Of a stretch of DNA of 64,000 bases, positions 44,547 to 52,693 are shown piece by piece. The notes under the pieces are model-generated. The model made no database searches, was not told the DNA's origin, and was given only the letters and a program-made list of their open reading frames with translations. Within the stretch, counting starts at the first letter, position 1; each line of letters begins with the position of its first letter. Origin of the DNA: G963665925 sp050596425 (GTDB lineage Bacteria > Bacillota > Clostridia > Peptostreptococcales > Acidaminobacteraceae); the NCBI RefSeq assembly GCF_050596425.1, contig NZ_CP192292.1:1240001-1304000 (forward strand). The letters are read 5' to 3'. The position numbers were made by a program, and so were the translations under genes.

Positions 44547-44783
44547 TTAAAAAATATATCTGTAAATAGTGTAAAACTGAATAAAAATAAACATGGAGTA
44601 GACAAGCACGTATAGAAGAATCTTGGTCCGATATGCTTCAAGCAAATGCGGGAGGATTATAACCAAGATCATAAGATTATAAAAGACAAAACTAGCATTT
44701 AAATTATCCTTGTAAAAAAAGTAAATACATATGGCTGAGGAGGAGAAAGATAGGGCCAGTTGCTGTTTTTTATAACGTGTCAT
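44547..44783 (-). CDS. Small two-helix membrane protein, unknown function
   Basis: A 78-residue ORF with two hydrophobic segments (about 22-45 with FVFYNLMILVIILPHLL, and 50-73 with LLYVLVYSMFIFIQFY), a basic N-terminus and a cytoplasmic-type start MTRYKKQQ. AAAGGAG lies 8 nt before ATG 44783, which supports translation. It does not resemble a family I recognise. It is divergent from the neighbouring TenA-like gene and is followed by no clear terminator. A spurious AT-rich ORF cannot be excluded. Confidence 0.45.
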   Translation of the reverse strand: MTRYKKQQLALSFSSSAICIYFFYKDNLNASFVFYNLMILVIILPHLLEAYRTKILLYVLVYSMFIFIQFYTIYRYIF

Positions 44784-45114
44784 AGGTGTGTCTCCTTTAC
44801 GTGAAAATTTTGTTCTAGTCAAGGATCAATTTGTAAAGAGAATAGTGAGGCGTTTCCATTTGAGAGGGTCTTGCAAAATAGCATTTAGGAGTCCTTGGCA
44901 TACCAAGTATAGATATTTGTGAACCCAATATTCTATATTTGGTTTAGCGATGAGGTGGATCAATAGTTTTAAAAGCGCCTGAGTTAATTGAATGGTAACA
45001 TAATTTTGAGTGTGATGTGGGAAAATATGATAAAATAAGTTCAAAATGGAATTTCGGTATTTGAACGTATCACATGAAATCGACAGATGGGATATGAAAA
45101 GGAGAAAAGTCAAT
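44784..45114. other. Intergenic region with palindromic repeat copy D
   Basis: It holds repeat D (44861-44988) and, right after it, a promoter-like TTGAGT...TAAAAT (45006-45036, 19-bp spacer) in front of the TenA-like gene. Nothing else was recognised. Confidence 0.45.
44861..44988. repeat. Dispersed palindromic repeat, copy D
   Basis: Left end TGAGAGGGTCTTGCAAAATA (44861-44880), centre AAGTATAGATATTTG and ATATTCTATATTTGG, right end AGTTTTAAAAGCGCCTGAG. It aligns along its length with copies A and B but the stem is partly decayed. Confidence 0.7.
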
Positions 45115-45810
45115 ATGGGAAACCCAAGAAGAATTAAGGCTGCAGACCACTTAGTAGAGAAACACCAGTTATCAACAGATCCACCACCACCAGGCTCATT
45201 GTTTTGGAAACTGTGGGACTCCAGCAAAGACATTGCACAGAAGGCTTTAGAAACTGACTTTTTAAAGGGGCTCAAAAGAGGAGACCTAGATCCAGTCAAA
45301 TTTGGGGCCTTTAATGTAAGTGACGCCTACTATTGTTTTAAGGGAACAGACTACTATGAAGCCGCCGTAAAACACGCAGACAATCCTGTTTTGAAGGACT
45401 TTCTACTGGAAAAGGTGCAAAGCTATGTGGACTATAACGAACGTTTTCACGAGACCTGGTTTATTAAAGATGCCAGCAGCATAGTGCCACCACCGATATG
45501 TGAAGAATACAGTGCCTTTGAATCCCGTATTTCAAATGAAGAAGACCCCATATACACACTGATTCTTATGTTGCCTTGTGAATACTTGTGGGCATGGCTT
45601 AGTGAGGAAATGCTTCCAGCTGAGCCGACAAATATTTATGGGAACTGGATAAAAGAAAATGATATTCCCTTTATTGGGTATGCCATGGGCAACTTTCTTG
45701 ATGAATATTTAAAAGAAGACCCAAAGGCCATTGATGAAGACAAGGCTGTTAAAATTTATAAACAAGCCATGGAGTATGAGTATAAGTATTTTCTGAGTGC
45801 GACAGAGTAA
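45115..45810 (+). CDS. TenA/heme-oxygenase-like helical protein
   Basis: A 231-residue all-helical protein with TENA/THI-4 features: SLFWKLWDSSKDIAQKAL, FGAFNVSDAYYCFKGTDYYE, then LPCEYLWAWLSEEM and YGNWIKEND near residues 165-185. TenA enzymes salvage thiamine pyrimidines, but this branch lacks a nearby thiamine gene and the usual active-site cysteine is not evident, so another helical oxidase or salvage role is open. ATG 45115 follows AAGGAG at 10 nt. It is transcribed alone, and a terminator lies about 95 bp downstream. Confidence 0.7.
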   Translation: MGNPRRIKAADHLVEKHQLSTDPPPPGSLFWKLWDSSKDIAQKALETDFLKGLKRGDLDPVKFGAFNVSDAYYCFKGTDYYEAAVKHADNPVLKDFLLEKVQSYVDYNERFHETWFIKDASSIVPPPICEEYSAFESRISNEEDPIYTLILMLPCEYLWAWLSEEMLPAEPTNIYGNWIKENDIPFIGYAMGNFLDEYLKEDPKAIDEDKAVKIYKQAMEYEYKYFLSATE

Positions 45811-45905
45811 GTGAACGCTGTTTAATCTACCACATTTAAAAAATACATGAATGAAAAGCCCATTAATGCGTAAATATAGATAAGTGCATATTGTTAGCAT
45901 ATTCA

Positions 45906-45940
45906 CAAAGGTTGAATCTCAAGGATTCAACCTTTGTTTT
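45906..45940 (+). terminator. Intrinsic terminator after the TenA-like gene
   Basis: CAAAGGTTGAATC (45906-45918) and GATTCAACCTTTG (45924-45936) form a perfect 13-bp stem followed by TTTTG. Confidence 0.85.
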
Positions 45941-46049
45941 GCAATGAAAACTGGACTAGGTCCTTAAACCTACAATAATTGAAATATTTTGTTTAATATA
46001 TCAATATTTTGTCACAAAAAAGGTTATAATAAGGCCAAGAGGTGATATT

Positions 46050-47468
46050 TTGAAGAAAAAGAGAATAATTCCCATTAACTATATAAATCTTGCTGTGGTC
46101 CTGACCGTGACACTTGTTATAGCTATTTTGACCCAGAACATTATAAGTGAACTCACAATAAGAGACATAAAAAATGTCACACGTCTCACATATACAAATA
46201 TTTATGCAGAAATCACCCAAGAGCTTGCAGAACCAGTGAACACATCTGTTGTAATGGCTCAAAACACCCTGCTCTTTGACTTCATGGATGAAGACACACC
46301 TGAAACAGAGTCAAAACTGGCTGAGTACCTGTCTGCCATACAGGAGGTAACGGGCTATGAGTCAGTTTTTGTTATACCAGATAGCACCTTAAGTTATTAT
46401 CACCCCGGTGGAACAGATGCCAAGGTGGATCTTGAAAGTGATGATGCCTACTGGTACACAGCTAGAATTGACGCAAAAGATTATTACGGACTTGTTGTCA
46501 ATACAGAACAGCTTGATGACTTGGCCCTAACCATCTATGTGGATGCAAACATCAATGATAAAAATGGGAATTTTGCTGGTATTGCTGGGGTTGGTAAGCG
46601 AATTATCCACCTTCAAGACATATTGACAAGCTACTTAGAAAATCAAGGTGTTGAAGCGTATATAGTAAAAGATAATGGTCTTATTATGGTTCATAAGGAC
46701 AACGACATTATTAAGAACACATCCTTTTATGACTTAGAAAATATCCCAAATGATGCCATTGATATTCCATCCAGTCAAGAGAAACCCCTTGAGAAAATGA
46801 TCGACGAAAGGTTTTACATCATCCACCATATTCCTATGATTGATTGGTATTTGGTGGTGAAAAAAAGCACCTCTGAATTAACAGGCACCTTGAGTCAATA
46901 TAGCATCCAGATCATAACAGCTTTGGTTTTGGGAGCCATGATCATTCTCATAGTCACCAATTATGCAATATCCATGTATAAGAATCAGATCATCAGCCTA
47001 TCGAATATTGACCATTTGACAGACATACCCAATCGAACTATTTTTGAAAGCAATTTAAGCGAGGCCTTAAGAAACACCCATATTCAAAGATTTTCGCTGG
47101 CCCTTTTTGATCTTGATAACTTAAAACACATTAACGATAGTTTGGGACATGACAAGGGGGACTATACCCTAAAGCTTATTTCTGAATTGGCAACAGATTT
47201 ATTTGATAGCCCTGACTGCGTTTCAAGAGTAGGGGGAGATGAATTCGCTGTGATACTTTATAGACCAATCCATGAGGCTCAGAGTCTACTCGAAGACTTT
47301 CAAAATAGGATTAAAACAAACATCAATCTTCAAAAAATAGGGGCGACAGTTAGTGTTGGTATAACTGAAAGCAAAACAACAGATACGGAAACGGATATTT
47401 ATAAAAGAGCAGATGAAGCCCTTTATAGGTCAAAGAAGACAGGTAAAGATAAAATTCATATTTCATAA
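46050..47468 (+). CDS. Membrane diguanylate cyclase (Cache sensor, GGDEF)
   Basis: A 472-residue protein. TM1 is at about 12-32, an extracellular dCache-like sensor about 35-285 (AYWYTARIDAKDYYGLVVNT, GVGKRI), TM2 about 287-308, and a GGDEF domain about 320-470 with RVGGDEFAVI at 393-402. The active-site GGDEF is intact, so it should make cyclic di-GMP from GTP in response to an extracellular ligand. An inhibitory RxxD site is not seen (DSPD at that position). The start is TTG 46050 after AGAGGTG. A TATAAT (46025-46030) lies just upstream. Confidence 0.92.
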   Translation: MKKKRIIPINYINLAVVLTVTLVIAILTQNIISELTIRDIKNVTRLTYTNIYAEITQELAEPVNTSVVMAQNTLLFDFMDEDTPETESKLAEYLSAIQEVTGYESVFVIPDSTLSYYHPGGTDAKVDLESDDAYWYTARIDAKDYYGLVVNTEQLDDLALTIYVDANINDKNGNFAGIAGVGKRIIHLQDILTSYLENQGVEAYIVKDNGLIMVHKDNDIIKNTSFYDLENIPNDAIDIPSSQEKPLEKMIDERFYIIHHIPMIDWYLVVKKSTSELTGTLSQYSIQIITALVLGAMIILIVTNYAISMYKNQIISLSNIDHLTDIPNRTIFESNLSEALRNTHIQRFSLALFDLDNLKHINDSLGHDKGDYTLKLISELATDLFDSPDCVSRVGGDEFAVILYRPIHEAQSLLEDFQNRIKTNINLQKIGATVSVGITESKTTDTETDIYKRADEALYRSKKTGKDKIHIS

Positions 47469-47503
47469 AAAAGCACCTCGGATTCATAAGATTGTCTAAG
47501 GTT

Positions 47504-47531
47504 AGCCCTAGTCTAAAACGCTAGGGCTTTT
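47504..47531 (+). terminator. Intrinsic terminator after the diguanylate cyclase gene
   Basis: AGCCCTAG (47504-47511) and CTAGGGCT (47521-47528) followed by TTT. Confidence 0.7.
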
Positions 47532-47672
47532 ATGATGCCTAAGTATATATAGTATGATGGTGACAGCAGTTTAGACTTTATTGGGGCAGATACTCTATAA
47601 AATAGGTGTATATTTAGTCTTTTAGACCACTGAAATTTGGGTATATGTATGTATCGGTTAAAGGAGGGAACC

Positions 47673-49109
47673 ATGAGAAAAATAATATTTTTATTAATGA
47701 TGGCTGTTATAAGCCTTAGTCTCATAAGTTGCAGTATAAACGAGGAAGAAAGCATTTTGAGCAAGGAAAAACCAATCACGGTGACTGTCTGGCACTACTA
47801 TAACAGAACGACAAAAGAGGCATTCGATGCCTTGGTTAGTGCTTTTAATGACACAGTTGGTATGGAAAAAGGAATTGTTGTCGATGCAAAAAGTCAAGGG
47901 GATGTCAATCAGTTGGCTGAGGCAGTATTTGATGCGGCCAGTCAGTCTATTGGGTCAATGCCCCTGCCAGATATTTTCGCTTCTTATCCTGACAATGCAT
48001 TTCGTGTTCATGAAATCGTTCCACTTGTTCCGCTATCAGAGTATTTTTCTGAAGATGAGCTTGCTGCTTATCGCTTGGAGTTTTTAGAGGAAGGACAATT
48101 TATTACAGACAATAAGTTTTATATTATGCCCATTGCAAAATCATCTGAGAACTTATATGTCAATAAGACAGCTTGGGAGACATTTGCCAAAGAACATAAC
48201 TTCACCACCGATGACCTGAGCACGTGGGAGGGAATATACAATGTTGCACAGACCTATTATAATGAAAGTGGAAAGGGTTTTTATGGTCTGGATGCACTGG
48301 CAAACTACATCATCGTTTCATCGAAACAACTAAACGAACCTCTTTACACCTATTCAGAAGATGGTACCGCACAGTTTCATATAAGTGAAAAACTTGGTAA
48401 GAAAATATGGAATTATTATTATAGACCCCACATACAGGGCTACTATATCAAGTCAGGGCGGTTCAGTTCTGATGATGCCAAAACTGGGGCAGTGCTCTCT
48501 TATACTGGTTCAACCGCAGGTGCCCCGTATTTCCCTAAAAATGTTGTTGTCGATGAAGATCAAACCATGCATATTGAACCTTTAGTGCTTCCTTATCCGT
48601 ATTTTGAAAATGGAGATAAGGTTTCCATACAGCAGGGGGCAGGCATGTCTATCACTAGAAGTGACAAGGCCCATGAATATGCATCAGCTCTATTTTTAAA
48701 ATGGTTCACTCAGACAGAGAACAACCTGAGATTTGCAGTTTCAACAGGGTATTATCCATCAAAAAATGAAGCACTTGATGGAGAAAAAATATTAGAAGTG
48801 GCACAATTAAATGATGCCACTCAGGGTGCAATCATCGAGTCTATTAAGGCTTCGACCGTCATGTTTAATGAATATAAGTTATATAACAACAAACCCTTTA
48901 AGGGAAGTTATAAGATGCGCGTGTTGCTGGACACATTCTTACTTGAAAAAATTCAGTCAGATCTGATTTTACTGGAACAAAGGGTTGAGTCTGGTGAGAA
49001 CAGAGAGGCTGTTATTGAAAGTATGACTTCAGAAAGCGCCTATAATAAGTGGATGGAAGAGTTGTCGGCTGAGGCGGATAAAATTCTGAGAAATGTGGGA
49101 AATGAGTAG
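47673..49109 (+). CDS. Orphan solute-binding lipoprotein coupled to a diguanylate cyclase
   Basis: A 478-residue lipoprotein with lipobox LISC (Cys about 19, SLSLISC) and a family 1 solute-binding fold: TVTVWHYYNRTTKEAFDALVSAFN, ASQSIGSMPLPDIFASYPDNAF, NKFYIMPIAKSSENLYVNK, VSIQQGAGMSITRSD, YASALFLKWFTQ. ATG 47673 follows AAAGGAGGG. The diguanylate cyclase gene starts 2 bp after its stop and no permease is present, so ligand sensing for c-di-GMP signalling is likely. The ligand is unknown; sugars are typical for the family. Confidence 0.88.
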   Translation: MRKIIFLLMMAVISLSLISCSINEEESILSKEKPITVTVWHYYNRTTKEAFDALVSAFNDTVGMEKGIVVDAKSQGDVNQLAEAVFDAASQSIGSMPLPDIFASYPDNAFRVHEIVPLVPLSEYFSEDELAAYRLEFLEEGQFITDNKFYIMPIAKSSENLYVNKTAWETFAKEHNFTTDDLSTWEGIYNVAQTYYNESGKGFYGLDALANYIIVSSKQLNEPLYTYSEDGTAQFHISEKLGKKIWNYYYRPHIQGYYIKSGRFSSDDAKTGAVLSYTGSTAGAPYFPKNVVVDEDQTMHIEPLVLPYPYFENGDKVSIQQGAGMSITRSDKAHEYASALFLKWFTQTENNLRFAVSTGYYPSKNEALDGEKILEVAQLNDATQGAIIESIKASTVMFNEYKLYNNKPFKGSYKMRVLLDTFLLEKIQSDLILLEQRVESGENREAVIESMTSESAYNKWMEELSAEADKILRNVGNE

Positions 49110-49111
49110 CT

Positions 49112-51205
49112 ATGTTCAAAATGAAATCATCTAAGTCATCAATTGTAAATCGACTGACGCGGTCTATAGTGCTTATAATTGTATTACAGACCATTATTTT
49201 GGGTGCCATTCTAATTGGTGGCGGCGTCATTCGACAAGCAAATTTGAACGCATATCAGCTTTTTCATGATAAGGTGACAAATCGAAAGTATTATATTGAA
49301 ACTGAAATGAAGAATAAATGGATCAATTTTGATCCTTACCTTAAAAACATAAAATACAGTCTAGAGGAAGAGTATTCTTTAAATGAATCTATCACTCAAG
49401 AGCTTATTGATGTCATTAGAAACACCAGGGTTACAGGTGCCTACCTTATGTTGCTCCCGAGTAATGGAATCGAAGCACATTTGCCATCCATATATTTAAG
49501 GGATTATGATCCCATAATGAATAGTTACGCTTATGATGATATATATATGGTCGCTGGTCCAGCTGAATTGGCAAAGCGTTTTAACATGCCACTAGACCAA
49601 CTTTGGCGTCCTTATTTTAATGTTGAAGATGGACATGCAGACTTTCTGAAAAAGCCATATGACAGTACTATGGTCACATCAAGGGTTGATCTGCTCGGCT
49701 ACTGGAGCAAGCCCTTTAATTTGGAAGAAGGCGATATAGATGTCATAACCTATTCCATCCCATTTTTGAACACTGAGGGGGATGTTATAGGCATCATGGG
49801 CATAGAAATATCCTTAAGTTACTTATATGATTTCTTGCCAACCAATGAATTGCAACCTCAAGATTCACTGGGATACTTAATCGCATACAGGTCAAATGAG
49901 ACGGCACCCCTTAGACCAATTGTTATGAATGGGGCCCTACAAAAGCGAATGATTCAGGAAAATGAAGCTCTAAGTTTAGATAGTGTCAATCCTTCTATGA
50001 ATTTGTTTCAACTAACCAATCATTTGGGAAGTGAAAATATATATATGGTCACTGAAAAAATAGGCCTATATAAGAATAACACCCCCTTTGAAAATGAAGA
50101 GTGGTTTTTGGTGGGTATAATGCGAGAAGACCACCTGCTAAGTTATAGCAATCGGATTAAGCAAATACTTTGGGGAGGCCTTTTGCTTGCGATCCTCATT
50201 GGGACCACAGGGGGCATTTTGGTTAGTTATCAGATGACAAGACCTATAGTAACCCTAGCTGAACAAGTGAAGAGATCTGGTGGGCGAAACCTCTTCGAAT
50301 TCGATAGAACGGGTTTTGATGAACTTGATGAACTTTCTTCTGCGATTGAACGCGCCCATGAAATGTCGGTGGAATCTGCGTCAAGACTTTCAAAGATTGT
50401 CAATATGACAGAGGTGCCTATTGCCGCTTATGAAATTGATAAAGAAAGTAGAACCTTCTCTGTGACAACCAATTTTGGAAAAATTATAAGCCAGGACCAC
50501 ATAGAATCAGTCACCTATGAGGCGTTTATAAAGGCGCTGGAAAGTAAGCTGATTAAAGTTGATGGAGAGCCTGACATTTTTAAAGTTATATCAAAGAAGG
50601 ACAAGTGGATAAGACATCGCCGGTCTGAAACAGACAATATGATCATTGGAGCGATCGTCGATGTGACGCAAGAATTTATGGAGAAAAAACGCATTGAACA
50701 CGAACGAGATCATGACCATTTGACAAACATACTTAACCGCAAGGGCTTTGAATGGGAGTTTGAGGCATGGTATGCGAGGGCGGTACAAAACACATGTGCC
50801 CTCATCATGTTTGATCTGGACAATTTAAAATCTGTCAACGATCAGTTTGGACACGAATGGGGAGACAAGTACATTGTAACCTTTGTAAAGTCTCTAATGA
50901 CCATAGGACCATCTGATAAATCAATTGTGGGTAGAAGGTCTGGGGATGAGTTTGTATGCCTTCTTTATAACTATGATTCAAAGGATGCGGTTCGGAAAAT
51001 TTTAAGTGATTTTTATGAGAAATTAAGTAGTGAACCCTTGGTCTTTCCTAATGGGACGCAAAGACCCGTGGGTGTGTCGGGAGGGCTTATATGGATAGAA
51101 GATCACTCTCTTGAATACAAGACACTCCTCCACAAGGCTGATGAAGCTCTGTATCATGCCAAAGCATCAGATAAGGGCATGTATTATGAAAGTCAAAACA
51201 TATGA
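49112..51205 (+). CDS. Membrane diguanylate cyclase with SGDEF active site
   Basis: A 697-residue protein. TM1 is at about 17-38, a large extracellular Cache-like sensor about 40-345, TM2 about 350-372, a HAMP-like linker, a PAS-like region (about 430-520, VTQEFMEKKRIEHERDHD as the coupling segment) and a GGDEF-family domain about 530-690. The signature is SGDEF (610-614) rather than GGDEF; some SGDEF proteins are active, so activity is uncertain. It is translationally adjacent to the solute-binding lipoprotein gene (2-bp gap). Together they look like a ligand-responsive c-di-GMP switch. Confidence 0.9.
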   Translation: MFKMKSSKSSIVNRLTRSIVLIIVLQTIILGAILIGGGVIRQANLNAYQLFHDKVTNRKYYIETEMKNKWINFDPYLKNIKYSLEEEYSLNESITQELIDVIRNTRVTGAYLMLLPSNGIEAHLPSIYLRDYDPIMNSYAYDDIYMVAGPAELAKRFNMPLDQLWRPYFNVEDGHADFLKKPYDSTMVTSRVDLLGYWSKPFNLEEGDIDVITYSIPFLNTEGDVIGIMGIEISLSYLYDFLPTNELQPQDSLGYLIAYRSNETAPLRPIVMNGALQKRMIQENEALSLDSVNPSMNLFQLTNHLGSENIYMVTEKIGLYKNNTPFENEEWFLVGIMREDHLLSYSNRIKQILWGGLLLAILIGTTGGILVSYQMTRPIVTLAEQVKRSGGRNLFEFDRTGFDELDELSSAIERAHEMSVESASRLSKIVNMTEVPIAAYEIDKESRTFSVTTNFGKIISQDHIESVTYEAFIKALESKLIKVDGEPDIFKVISKKDKWIRHRRSETDNMIIGAIVDVTQEFMEKKRIEHERDHDHLTNILNRKGFEWEFEAWYARAVQNTCALIMFDLDNLKSVNDQFGHEWGDKYIVTFVKSLMTIGPSDKSIVGRRSGDEFVCLLYNYDSKDAVRKILSDFYEKLSSEPLVFPNGTQRPVGVSGGLIWIEDHSLEYKTLLHKADEALYHAKASDKGMYYESQNI

Positions 51206-51222
51206 TGCAAATACGCTGAAAA

Positions 51223-51268
51223 GCCCCAGGTAATAATCAAATGACCTTGATATTTACCGGGGGTTTTC
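51223..51268 (+). terminator. Intrinsic terminator after the SGDEF gene
   Basis: CCCCAGGTAA (from 51224) pairs imperfectly with TTTACCGGGGG, with inner ATCAA/TTGAT, followed by TTTTC. Confidence 0.7.
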
Positions 51269-51295
51269 ATTTTACAAGGCTTAAAAAGTTAACCC

Positions 51296-51326
51296 TTGAC
51301 TCTGGATCAACTCCAGGGTTTATACT
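51296..51326 (+). promoter_or_regulatory. MerR-type promoter with 19-bp spacer
   Basis: TTGACT (51296-51301) and TATACT (51321-51326) are separated by 19 bp. The spacer holds an inverted repeat, CTCTGGA/TCCAGGG, the expected MerR binding site. MerR-family activators untwist such over-long spacers, so the downstream merR-type gene is probably autoregulated. Confidence 0.85.
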
Positions 51327-51345
51327 GTACTCAGAGGTGATATAA

Positions 51346-52113
51346 ATGAAGAAATCTCTTTCTGATAAGGGATATATTTCCATTGGTCATGCGTCAAAGC
51401 TGCTCAATATGTCCATCGACACAATTCGATACTATGAAAAAATTGATTTGATACCGCCAATAAAAAGAAGAGACAGTGGTTATCGAAAGCTTGATTTTAC
51501 TGACCTGCTTCATTTGAAAGGCATTGCCTACCTGAGGCAGTGTGGTCTTTCTACTGATGAAATTAAAAGTCTCTTTTCAAAACCAGAATCAAAAGACCAG
51601 GTCATAACAAAAGCTCTTAAAGAACTCGATCATAAAATATCAGCACTGCAAGCGTCTAAGTCATTTCTACTCGAAGCCAGAGCAGAACTCCAAAACTTCG
51701 AAAAAAGCAAAAAAATGTATGCATCCGAAAGCATAAATCAAAGGTTTGTGCCGCTTTCTACCAGAGCATTTTCTCTGAAAGATTACTTGGAAAGTGATGA
51801 CATAGCGTGGCTAATTCCAATTGATGACGAGAATTTAGAGCTTGTACAAGGTCAGTTCGTTAAAGACGATACAAAAGAAAGTGAGCAGGTTAAAGACACG
51901 CTCTATTTGACAAAAAGTTTTGAGTTTACAAATGATGATGACGTAGAAGATGAAATCTATGCCCTTGTAAAATATGCCCTTGAAAGGGGACATAAGATTG
52001 CAAGCCAGGTGTTTTTAACGATTTATAGCAGGTCGTCCTGCTTCACAGGCATTTCTCTTGCAGGCAAACTTTTCTTAGAAATTGAAAAGGAGGGACATGG
52101 AAGTGCAGATTAG
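51346..52113 (+). CDS. MerR family transcriptional regulator
   Basis: A 255-residue regulator. The MerR HTH is at about 10-78 (YISIGHASKLLNMSIDTIRYYEKIDLIPP, then the wing with RRDSGYRKL), a coiled-coil dimerisation helix about 85-128, and a C-terminal effector domain of about 110 residues resembling GyrI-like/BmrR-type drug-binding regions. Its own promoter carries the 19-bp spacer. The GNAT gene overlaps its 3' end and the hydrolase and EamA genes follow, so these are likely targets, perhaps in response to a small lipophilic compound. The effector is unknown. Confidence 0.92.
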   Translation: MKKSLSDKGYISIGHASKLLNMSIDTIRYYEKIDLIPPIKRRDSGYRKLDFTDLLHLKGIAYLRQCGLSTDEIKSLFSKPESKDQVITKALKELDHKISALQASKSFLLEARAELQNFEKSKKMYASESINQRFVPLSTRAFSLKDYLESDDIAWLIPIDDENLELVQGQFVKDDTKESEQVKDTLYLTKSFEFTNDDDVEDEIYALVKYALERGHKIASQVFLTIYSRSSCFTGISLAGKLFLEIEKEGHGSAD

Positions 52114-52663
52114 AAAAGGTTTTGATGAGAAGGATAGGTCACAAGCGACAGCTATATACCTTAATGCTTTTAAAAGAAAATTTGAAAATCTAATTGGCGA
52201 AGAAAAGCTGATTCAGGGTCTGTTTGAAAAAGCCCTTGACCCGACGTACTGTGTATGTGCCTATGAGGATGATAAAATAATTGGAATTGCGGGATTTCAT
52301 GAAGGCAGTCATGGATTTGTAGACATCAAATACGGAGATTTTATCAAGATGTTTGGTTGGTTTTATGGCACTTGGAAAGCGGTCATAACCGATACGCTCT
52401 TCACAAGAAAGCCCTCATCCACCGATGTGTTTTTAATGGATGGCATTGCTGTAGATTCCAACTATCGGGGGCTGGGCGTTGGTAGCAAATTGTTTGACGC
52501 TCTTATAAGTTATGGACAGTCCACAGGATATAAATATATTCAGCTGGATGTGATTGATGAAAACCCAAGAGCCAAAGCCCTATATGAGAGACTTGGTTTT
52601 GAAAAAAATCCTATGAGAGAGTGTCTAGTTTGTTCTCAGATCGTATTGGAGTGTCTGGTGTGA
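52097..52663 (+). CDS. GNAT family N-acetyltransferase
   Basis: A 188-residue GNAT. The acetyl-CoA site is VDSNYRGLGVGSKLFDALI (about 119-137), followed by LDVIDENPRAKALYERLGF, the usual beta6-alpha4 end. The substrate is unknown. The start overlaps the MerR gene end: AAGGAGG at 52087-52093 is 3 nt from ATG 52097 and 9 nt from GTG 52103, so GTG 52103 is a good alternative start. Overlap suggests translational coupling and shared MerR control. Confidence 0.88.
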   Translation: MEVQIRKGFDEKDRSQATAIYLNAFKRKFENLIGEEKLIQGLFEKALDPTYCVCAYEDDKIIGIAGFHEGSHGFVDIKYGDFIKMFGWFYGTWKAVITDTLFTRKPSSTDVFLMDGIAVDSNYRGLGVGSKLFDALISYGQSTGYKYIQLDVIDENPRAKALYERLGFEKNPMRECLVCSQIVLECLV

Positions 52664-52693
52664 CCACTATGGTAAAAGAATTGTAGGGAGCCT

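Noticed and set aside
44385..44615. 76-codon plus-strand ORF after the sugar ABC operon
   Set aside because: It starts inside the operon terminator hairpin, lacks a ribosome site and has no family pattern.
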